This document shows positions 23,859 to 30,449 of a stretch of DNA of 64,000 nt, piece after piece. The notes beneath the pieces were generated by a model that was given only the letters and a program-made list of their open reading frames with translations, was not told where the DNA came from and searched no databases. Each line of letters begins with the position of its first letter. The first letter of the stretch is position 1. A program made the position numbers and the translations under genes. The stretch spans positions 3,534,001-3,598,000 of the forward strand of contig NC_014666.1 of the NCBI RefSeq assembly GCF_000166135.1, read 5' to 3'. The stretch comes from Pseudofrankia inefficax. GTDB taxonomy: Bacteria > Actinomycetota > Actinomycetes > Frankiales > Frankiaceae.

Positions 23859-24410
23859 GTGTTCTGCACGAAGTGCGGACAGCACAACCCACCCGACGCG
23901 CTGTACTGCGCGCGGTGCGGGTCCCCTCTGGTACGCCCCGGCGAGCCGGTCGCGCCCGAGCGGCCCCTGGAACCACAGACGTCGACCCTGAACCTGGCGA
24001 CCGCGGCGTTGCACCGCCTCGACCCGGACCAGGCCGAGGAAGCCGGCGAGCGCGAGGCGGTCGCGGCCGTCGACGCGCTGCCGCCCGGCTCGGCGCTGCT
24101 CGTCGTCAAGCGCGGCCCGAACGCGGGCAGCAGGTTCCTGCTCGACGCGGACCTGACCACCGCCGGCCGGCATCCGGAGAGCGACATCTTCCTGGACGAC
24201 GTGACCGTCTCCCGCCGGCACGCCGAGTTCCTGCGCTCGCCCTACACCAAGGGCTTCACGGTGCGCGACGTCGGCAGCCTGAACGGCACCTACCTGAACC
24301 GGGAGCGCATCGACGCGGCCGATCTCTCCAGCGGAGACGAGGTGCAGATCGGCAAGTTCCGGCTGGTGTTCCTGACGGGGTCCCCCTACCCGGGGGGAGG
24401 TCCGTTGTGA
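23859..24410 (+). CDS. garA: GarA/OdhI-like FHA regulator with N-terminal zinc ribbon
   Basis: 183 residues from GTG 23859, which has AGGAGG eleven bases upstream; an in-frame ATG at 23748 would add 37 basic residues. A zinc ribbon FCTKCGQHNPPDALYCARCG begins the protein. A TST motif (about residue 45) lies where GarA carries its PknB/PknG phospho-threonine. The FHA domain is almost that of mycobacterial GarA: LPPGSALLVVKRGPNAGS, AGRHPESDIFLDDVTVSRRH, VGSLNGTYLNRE, GDEVQIGKFRLVFLTG. GarA binds and controls 2-oxoglutarate dehydrogenase and glutamate enzymes, so a role at the TCA/nitrogen branch is inferred. The zinc ribbon is absent from GarA itself. It is followed at 16 bp by a MerR gene. Confidence 0.85.
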   Translation: MFCTKCGQHNPPDALYCARCGSPLVRPGEPVAPERPLEPQTSTLNLATAALHRLDPDQAEEAGEREAVAAVDALPPGSALLVVKRGPNAGSRFLLDADLTTAGRHPESDIFLDDVTVSRRHAEFLRSPYTKGFTVRDVGSLNGTYLNRERIDAADLSSGDEVQIGKFRLVFLTGSPYPGGGPL

Positions 24411-24426
24411 GGCGAGGGGGCCAGCG

Positions 24427-25278
24427 GTGAGTTCCCGGCTGTCCGCCGCCGCGGCGGTCGCGGCGCCGCCTCTCGGGTCCGCCGGCGGTCCGTCGAGGGC
24501 GGTCCGGTCCGGTCGGGTTGGCGCGCGCCCGGTTCCGGACGCCGAGGCGGACGCCCGGATGGCCGCCAAGGTCCTGAACATCGGCGAGGTGCTCGACCGG
24601 CTGCGGGTGGACTATGCGGACATCACGCTGTCCAAGATCCGCTACCTGGAGGCCGAAGGCCTCGTCGAGCCGGCCAGGACCAGCGCGAACTACCGCAAGT
24701 ACTCGGCCGGTGACGTGGCCCGGCTGGCCTACGTCCTGCACGCCCAGCGGGAGCGCTACCTGCCGCTGCGGGTGATCAAGGACGAGCTGGCGGCGATGGA
24801 CCGGGGCGAGGCCCCGCCGGCGGCTCCGACCGGCCCGCGCGCGGTGCCCTCCACGCCGCCGGCCACCGGCCTGGACGTGCTGCTCGGGGCCGAGCGGGTC
24901 CGGCTGTCGCGCCGGGAGCTGCTGGCCGCCAGCGGCCTGGACGAGGAGGCGCTCGCCGAGCTCGAGCGCCACGGCCTGTTGCGGGCCGTCTCCGGCGGCG
25001 GCTACTACGACGCCGACGCGCTCGTCGTCGCGCGGACCGTCGGCCTGCTGGCGGCGCACGGCGTCCAGGCGCGGCATCTGCGCGCCGCCCGCGCCGCCGC
25101 CGACCGGGAGGCGGGCCTGATCGAGGCCGCGGTCGCCCCGCTGCGCGCCCCGCGCAGCGCCGGCGCGACCGCCGGTGACGACGACCTGCCGCGCGACTCC
25201 GTCGACGAGCTCGCGCTGCTGCTGGTCCGGCTGCACGCGGCGCTCCTGCGAGCCCGGCTGGGCTCGGGGCCGCGCTGA
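24427..25278 (+). CDS. ftsR: MerR-family regulator (FtsR-like)
   Basis: 283 residues from GTG. The MerR winged helix is at about 48-120: LNIGEVLDRLRVDYADITLSKIRYLEAEGLV and TSANYRKYSAGDVARL, close to FtsR of Corynebacterium and the Mycobacterium protein in the same position beside GarA. The C-terminal half (GLDVLLGAERVRLSRRELLAASGLDEE, ERHGLLR, YYDADALVVARTVGLLAAHG) is a second winged-helix-like domain found in this subfamily. FtsR activates ftsZ in corynebacteria; a division-related role here is inference. It is in the FHA operon. Confidence 0.85.
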   Translation: MSSRLSAAAAVAAPPLGSAGGPSRAVRSGRVGARPVPDAEADARMAAKVLNIGEVLDRLRVDYADITLSKIRYLEAEGLVEPARTSANYRKYSAGDVARLAYVLHAQRERYLPLRVIKDELAAMDRGEAPPAAPTGPRAVPSTPPATGLDVLLGAERVRLSRRELLAASGLDEEALAELERHGLLRAVSGGGYYDADALVVARTVGLLAAHGVQARHLRAARAAADREAGLIEAAVAPLRAPRSAGATAGDDDLPRDSVDELALLLVRLHAALLRARLGSGPR

Positions 25279-25717
25279 CGGCTGGCGCCGGCGCCCACCG
25301 AGCCCGGCATGGCCGCCGCGCGCCGGCCGGCAGAACGGGCGGGCCGGCCCCGCGTGGGCCGCGCTGTCCGTGGTGTGCTTGGCTGGCCGAACTGGCGGGC
25401 GCGCTGACGGGTGGGTCGCGGCGGAGATACTGTCTCCAGAGTGGGGTTTTGGTCCCACGCACCGGGGGTCCGGGGGCCGTCCTCCGGATCGGGGAAGCAG
25501 TCGGGGGGCCGGGGGCCCGTCCCCCAGATCCAAACCAGCCGGGGCCGTTGCCCGGATGGGAACCAACCGGGTCCCTGGGCGTCTCCTCGACCGGCGGTAC
25601 CGGAGCTTCGGACCGCCTCCGGAGCAGGCGAGGGGCCCGGCGCTGGGGTAGCCGTCCGGGTTGATGCGGGTGTCGGCGGGGGTGGCTCCCCGGGCACCCG
25701 CGCGAGGAGGTAGATCG
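25279..25717. other. Intergenic region upstream of DUF151 gene
   Basis: No gene found. It holds GGAGA-TACTG-TCTCC (25423-25437), an imperfect operator-like palindrome, and G-rich imperfect repeats (CCGGGGGCC-GTCC-TCCGGATC and a variant) at about 25463-25530 that could form hairpins. Confidence 0.3.
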
Positions 25718-26203
25718 GTGCATCGGCTGGACATCGTCGGAGTGCGAGTCGAGCTTCCCTCGAAGCAGCCGATCGTCCTGCTCAAGGAGGTCGGCGGCGA
25801 GCGGTACCTGCCCATCTGGATCGGCGCCGTGGAGGCCACGGCGATCGCGTTCGCCCAAGAGGGCATCACCACCGCGCGCCCGATGACGCATGACCTCATG
25901 CGGGACGTGCTGCGCGCCCTGCAGACCGAGCTCGCCCAGGTCACGATCACCGACCTGCAGGACGGCGTGTTCTTCGCCACGCTCCGGTTCGCCAACGGCG
26001 TCGAGGTCTCGGCCCGCCCCTCGGACGCGATCGCGCTCGCGATGCGGATGGGGGCGCCGGTCTACGGCGTCGAGGCCGTGCTCGCCGAGGCCGGGATCAC
26101 CGTGCCCGAGGAGCAGGAACAGGAGCAGGAGAGCGAGCTCGAGAAGTTCCGCGAGTTCCTCGACACGATCTCGCCCGAGGATTTCAACACCCCGGGTTCG
26201 TGA
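25718..26203 (+). CDS. DUF151/bifunctional nuclease-like protein
   Basis: 161 residues; GTG 25718 has GAGGAGG eight bases upstream. The DUF151 fold covers residues 1-130: LDIVGVRVELPSKQPIVLLKEV, RYLPIWIGAVEATAIAFA, RPMTHDLMRDVL, and SARPSDAIALAMRMGAPVY, all family hallmarks. The C-terminus is Glu/Gln-rich. The plant relative BBD has nuclease activity; bacterial function is unproven. In actinobacteria this gene always sits between two MerR genes beside GarA, as here. Confidence 0.88.
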   Translation: MHRLDIVGVRVELPSKQPIVLLKEVGGERYLPIWIGAVEATAIAFAQEGITTARPMTHDLMRDVLRALQTELAQVTITDLQDGVFFATLRFANGVEVSARPSDAIALAMRMGAPVYGVEAVLAEAGITVPEEQEQEQESELEKFREFLDTISPEDFNTPGS

Positions 26204-26777
26204 CCGCCGGGCCCGCGGCCTCGGGCGCCGCGGGGCCGTCGCCCGCCGCGCCGCGTCCGTGGTCCGCGCCGTCGGCTGGCGGTGGGACCGGTTGGCATTG
26301 TGCCGTTCTGCGCGAGATGGCTGGCGTACGCTGAAATTCGCTGGACAGTTGGATTGCTCTGTACGTTGTGGGCGGATTGCGGTTCTTTGGGTGCGCTTGA
26401 TGGGCGATTTGGGCTCGACCGGCCGGTAGAAGCGTTCTGTCGGCTGGACGGGAGACACGCCGAACTGGATCGTTGAAGCCACGGCGCGGCGCTCCTAGGT
26501 TCGGGAGGTCCGCATCGGGCCCGGGCCATGGTGTCTGGGTTGGGGGGCCGGCCGTCGGCCGGAGTGGTCGCGCCGTGCGGGGGAGGCCCGGCCAGCAGGG
26601 GCGGCGCGCCCGCGTGGACGCGCCGCGAAGGCCAAGGTCCGCCTGCGAGCTGGCGGCGACGGGAGGTCCGACGGTGCGGCTGGTCCCGCCTTCGGCGCGG
26701 CGAGGCTCGTCCTCGCCGCGAGGCCCGCACCCGTCCCCGCTCGGCTCGGACAGGCGCGGCGGAGAGTCGGGGGCGGC
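26204..26777. other. Intergenic region upstream of second MerR gene
   Basis: About 570 bases without a supported gene. The part 26330-26440 is richer in A/T than the surroundings (for example TTGGATTGCTCTGTACGTTGTG) and probably contains the merR promoter; no convincing -35/-10 pair could be fixed. Confidence 0.3.
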
Positions 26778-27341
26778 GTGGCGACCGGGAACGGGACGGC
26801 GATGATCGAGCAGGGTGAGCTCTTCCCCGACGAGCTGCCCGGGCCACCCGGTGACGACGTGGGCTATCGCGGCCCGACGGCGTGCGCCGCCGCGGGCATC
26901 ACCTACCGGCAGCTGGACTACTGGGCCCGCACCGGGCTGGTCGTGCCGAGCGTGCGCGGCGCCACCGGGTCCGGCAGCCAGCGGCTCTACTCGTTCCGCG
27001 ACATCCTGGTCCTGAGGGTCGTGCGCAAGCTGCTGGAGGCTGGCGTCTCCCTGCAGAACATCCGCTCCGCCGCCGACCACGTCCGGTCGCGCGGCGTCGA
27101 CGACCTCGCCGAGCTGACGCTGATCAGCGACGGGTCGACGGTCTACGAGTGCACGTCGGACGACCAGGTGATCGACCTGGTCCGCGGCGGTCAGGGGGTG
27201 TTCGCGATCGCGGTCGGCCGGGCGGTGCAGGACATGCGCGGCCAGCTGGCGTCGCTGCCCTCCGAGCGGCTCGGCCAGCCACCCGCGACCCATCCCGGCG
27301 ACGAGCTCGCCGGCCGCCGCGCGCGCCGCGACTCCGCCTGA
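26778..27341 (+). CDS. MerR-family regulator (Rv1830/McdR-like)
   Basis: 187 residues from GTG. The winged-helix DNA-binding domain is at about 30-105: DVGYRGPTACAAAGITYRQLDYWARTGLVVPSVRGATGSGSQRLYSFRDILVLRVVRKLLEAGVSLQNIR in pattern, with the tail carrying GQGVFAIAVGRAVQDMRGQL. It lacks the cysteines of metal-sensing MerR proteins. This is the second MerR of the conserved GarA-MerR-DUF151-MerR block; the mycobacterial counterpart affects cell division and growth. Targets here are not known. Confidence 0.85.
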   Translation: MATGNGTAMIEQGELFPDELPGPPGDDVGYRGPTACAAAGITYRQLDYWARTGLVVPSVRGATGSGSQRLYSFRDILVLRVVRKLLEAGVSLQNIRSAADHVRSRGVDDLAELTLISDGSTVYECTSDDQVIDLVRGGQGVFAIAVGRAVQDMRGQLASLPSERLGQPPATHPGDELAGRRARRDSA

Positions 27342-27438
27342 GCGCGGCCCGCCTCACCCAGGTCACCCGCCGGCTAAGTGCCGGCTAACCGCCGGCCTCG
27401 GAGGGTCGTGCGTGACCCGAGATGTCGCACCCGCCCGT

Positions 27439-27444
27439 TACGAT
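27439..27444 (+). promoter_or_regulatory. Putative -10 element (TACGAT), leaderless ABC ATPase gene
   Basis: TACGAT followed by six bases and GTG 27451, the geometry of a leaderless promoter. It supports 27451 over the upstream in-frame GTG 27412. Confidence 0.35.
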
Positions 27445-27450
27445 GCGCGC

Positions 27451-28509
27451 GTGAACGATAGCCACTCGCCCGCCGCCGTTCAGGACCCTGCGGTCCTCAT
27501 GGACGGGGTGCGGAAGAGCTACGGGTCCAACCAGGCCCTGGCTGGACTCGACCTGACGGTCGCCGCCGGCACCGTCCACGGCCTGCTGGGCCCCAACGGC
27601 GCGGGCAAGACCACGGCGGTGCGGATCCTGACGACGCTGCTGCGGCCCGACGAGGGCCGGGCGCAGGTGCTCGGCCTGGACGTCGTCCGGTCGGCCACCG
27701 CCCTGCGCGGCCGGATCGGCCTGGCCGGCCAGTACGCCGCCGTCGACGAGCGGCTGACCGGGCTGGAGAACCTGGAGATGTTCGGCCGGCTGTACCGGCT
27801 GCCGTCCCGGCGTGCCCGGGCCCGCGCCGCCGAGCTGCTCGAACGGTTCGACCTCGCCGACGCCGCCCGGCGCACCGCCGGCACGTACTCGGGCGGGATG
27901 CGCCGCCGGCTCGACCTCGCGGCGAGCCTCATCATCGCCCCGCCGATGCTCTTCCTCGACGAGCCGACCACCGGCCTCGACCCGCGCAGCCGGATCGGGA
28001 TGTGGGAGGTGATCGCCGGCCTGGTCCGCGACGGCACCACCGTCCTGCTGACGACCCAGTACCTGGAGGAGGCCGACCAGCTGGCCGACCAGATCTCGGT
28101 CATCGACGGCGGCCGGGTGATCGCCGAGGGCACCGCCGACGAGCTGAAGGCCCGGATCGGCGGGCACCGGCTCGACATCGAGGTCGAGCGCGGCGGGGAC
28201 CTCGCCGCCGCGGCGGCCGTGCTCGGCGCCGTCGGCTCGGGCGAAGTCGCCGTCGACGACCACGGCCACCGGCTGTCCGTCCCGGTGCCCGGCGCCGGGG
28301 TGCTCGCCGAGGTGGTCCGCGGCCTGGACGCGGCCGGCGTGACGCTCGTCGACGTCGCCGTGCACCGGCCCTCGCTGGACGACGTGTTCCTCACGCTGAC
28401 CGGCAGCCCAGCGGGCGGCGACCCGCCGGCCGGCGGCACGGCGCCGCCCGGCACCGTGCCGCCCGCGCAGAGCGGCGGCCCCGACTCCCGGGATCTGGTG
28501 ACCACATGA
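27451..28509 (+). CDS. ABC transporter ATP-binding protein (DrrA/NodI type)
   Basis: 352 residues. Walker A GLLGPNGAGKTT (about 44), Q-loop region AGQYAAVDERLTG, signature YSGGMRRRLDLAASL, Walker B MLFLDEPTTGLDP and the H-loop replaced by TTQYLEEADQLAD, as in drug-exporter ATPases of the DrrA group. The C-terminal domain with DVAVHRPSLDDVFLTLTG is also typical. It overlaps its permease by ATGA. The pair likely exports a lipophilic compound or antibiotic; the cargo is unknown. An N-terminal start at 27412 would add 13 residues. Confidence 0.92.
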   Translation: MNDSHSPAAVQDPAVLMDGVRKSYGSNQALAGLDLTVAAGTVHGLLGPNGAGKTTAVRILTTLLRPDEGRAQVLGLDVVRSATALRGRIGLAGQYAAVDERLTGLENLEMFGRLYRLPSRRARARAAELLERFDLADAARRTAGTYSGGMRRRLDLAASLIIAPPMLFLDEPTTGLDPRSRIGMWEVIAGLVRDGTTVLLTTQYLEEADQLADQISVIDGGRVIAEGTADELKARIGGHRLDIEVERGGDLAAAAAVLGAVGSGEVAVDDHGHRLSVPVPGAGVLAEVVRGLDAAGVTLVDVAVHRPSLDDVFLTLTGSPAGGDPPAGGTAPPGTVPPAQSGGPDSRDLVTT

Positions 28510-29369
28510 CGACGACCGAAGCGGTCTCGCCCGAGGTGGCCGGCGCACAGGCCGGGGCCCGCTCGGCGGTGGACCTGACCCCGGCGAACCGGTCCTCGCT
28601 CGCCTGGGCCGTCGCCGACGCCTGGCTGCTCGCCAAGCGCACCCTGATCCACACCTGGCGGGTGCCGGACGTCCTGGTCTTCTCGTCGGTGCAGCCGGTG
28701 CTGTTCGTGCTGCTGTTCACCTACGTGTTCGGCGGCGCGATCGACGTCGGCCCCGGCCGGCACTACGTCGACTACCTGATGCCGGGCGTCTTCGCGCAGA
28801 CCGTCGTGTTCGGCGCGATGCTGACCGGCATCGGGCTCGCGACCGACAAGCAGAACGGCCTGCTCGACCGGTTCCGCTCGCTGCCGATGTCACGCTCGGC
28901 GCTGCTGGCGGGCCGCACCCTGTCGGACCTCGTGCGCAACACGTTCATCCTGCTGCTGATGCTCGCGGTCGGGCTCGCCGTCGGCTTCCGGTTCCACCAC
29001 ACGACGGCCGCGGCGGTCGTCGGCGGGTTCGCGGTGCTGCTGCTGTTCTCCTACGCGTTCTCGTGGATCTCGGCGACGATCGGGATGGCGGTCAGCAACC
29101 CGGAGGCGGCCCAGTCGGGCGGGATCATCTGGGTGTTCCCGCTGGTGTTCGCCAGCTCCGGGTTCGCGCCGGTCAGCACCATGCCGGGCTGGCTGCGGGC
29201 GTTCGCCAACCACCAGCCGGTGTCGGTGACGATCGACGCCTCGCGGGCGCTGTTCCAGGGCGGCCCGGTCGCGGGCGACCTGATCGCGTCGGTCGCCTGG
29301 AGCGTCGGGATCATCGCCGTCTTCGGCCCGCTGGCCGTCCGCACCTACCGCCGCAGCACCAGCAAGTAG
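28506..29369 (+). CDS. ABC-2 type transporter permease (DrrB type)
   Basis: 287 residues, ATG overlapping the ATPase stop. About six membrane helices: VLVFSSVQPVLFVLLFTYVFGG, the YLMPGVFAQTVVFGAM motif, FILLLMLAVGLAVGF, AAAVVGGFAVLLLFSYAFSW, IIWVFPLVFASSGF and a last one near VAWSVGIIAVFGPLAV. The FVSPVSTMPGWLR-like loop (FAPVSTMPGWLRAFANHQPVS) is characteristic of ABC-2 drug permeases. It works with the preceding ATPase. Confidence 0.92.
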   Translation: MTTTEAVSPEVAGAQAGARSAVDLTPANRSSLAWAVADAWLLAKRTLIHTWRVPDVLVFSSVQPVLFVLLFTYVFGGAIDVGPGRHYVDYLMPGVFAQTVVFGAMLTGIGLATDKQNGLLDRFRSLPMSRSALLAGRTLSDLVRNTFILLLMLAVGLAVGFRFHHTTAAAVVGGFAVLLLFSYAFSWISATIGMAVSNPEAAQSGGIIWVFPLVFASSGFAPVSTMPGWLRAFANHQPVSVTIDASRALFQGGPVAGDLIASVAWSVGIIAVFGPLAVRTYRRSTSK

Positions 29370-29397
29370 CGGCGGGCGTCGGCCTCAGGACGGGCAC

Positions 29398-29916
29398 TCA
29401 GGTGCGGCCCTCGACCTCCTGGGCGTTGCGCAGCGTGTTCTCGTAGGGCAGCCAGTCGGCGTGCAGGACCGGCCAGCCGTCGTCCTGCAGCAGAGTGACC
29501 ACGGCGGGGTCGTCGTCGACGACGACGGCCACCCGCCGGGTACGAGCGAGCCGGCGCAACTCGGCGCGCTTGAAGACGCGGGCCGAGCGCCGGTCCTCGT
29601 CGGGCCGCATCCGCAGCGTTCCCACCGGCAGGCCCTGGGCCACCAGCCACTGTTCGGTGTCGGCCCTGGACCGCTCGGGCCGGCCGGTCAGCCACACCAC
29701 GTCGTGCTCGGCGGCGAGCCCCAGCACCAGGTCGACGCCCTGGGGCAGCGGTGGGTCCGCCGTCGCCGCCGCGAAGAACGCGTCCCAGTCGCCGGGCCGC
29801 TGGCGCAGGAACCCGAGCCGGTGCCGGACGTCCGCGACCACACCGTCCACGTCGATCACCGCGACCGGTCGCGGCATCACCCCCGTGGCGTCGACCATCT
29901 GGCCCGCCTCGTCCAC
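29398..29916 (-). CDS. HAD-superfamily phosphatase (polynucleotide-kinase 3'-phosphatase-like)
   Basis: 172 residues from GTG 29916 with GGAGGAG seven bases upstream; ATG 29877 (159 residues) is the alternative. HAD motif I is VIDVDGVVADV, motif II is VWLTGRPER, and motif IV is VVVDDDPAV, so the fold and catalytic aspartates are complete. The RPE-like middle part and short cap fit small HAD phosphatases related to the phosphatase domain of bacterial polynucleotide kinase. Substrate unknown. It converges on the ABC permease gene with 28 bases between. Confidence 0.8.
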   Translation of the reverse strand: MDEAGQMVDATGVMPRPVAVIDVDGVVADVRHRLGFLRQRPGDWDAFFAAATADPPLPQGVDLVLGLAAEHDVVWLTGRPERSRADTEQWLVAQGLPVGTLRMRPDEDRRSARVFKRAELRRLARTRRVAVVVDDDPAVVTLLQDDGWPVLHADWLPYENTLRNAQEVEGRT

Positions 29917-30449
29917 GCTCACCCTCCTCCGCCCCGCGCGACGCCGGCCATCCGCCGCCCACTTCATTCCATACTGGCCGGTTGCGGCCTGTGCCCTCGG
30001 CCCCGGGTGGCCGCCGCGACCGTGGCCTCGGTCTCGGCGGGGCCGCGACCGGGGCCGCGGGCCACGGCGTACGTCGGGACACACCGGTACCCGGCCGGCC
30101 AGACGGTCACCGCCCGGCGCAGTCCGGTACGGTCTCGACACGGCGCCAACCCCTCGGGCGGCGCCCGGCCACGGGTGGCACGAAGGTCCGGCGGACGGAA
30201 CGTGACGCGCCGGATGCCCGGCACGCGGGGGCTGGGCCTGGGGCGCGTACGGCGCCCAGGGCAACCTCCCCGGGTCCGGCGCCGTCCCGACTTGGGGGAT
30301 AGACACCCCCAGTCGGGGAAAGCCCCCTGAAGGTCTACCTTTTCTGGCTAGCGTGGAGTGTTGGCGCTGGTGCCGCCCGGGGGCCGGCGGTCGACGCGCC
30401 GGGCGCCGACGCCGACGCGCCATCGGAGTGGGGAGCGGGGAGGTTCGCG
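29917..30449. other. Divergent intergenic region before FtsK-like gene
   Basis: No gene supported. An imperfect hairpin CGACTTGGGGG (30289) / CCCCCAGTCG (30306) precedes TAGCGT (30349-30354), a possible -10 for the FtsK-like gene with a leader of about 90 bases. Confidence 0.3.
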
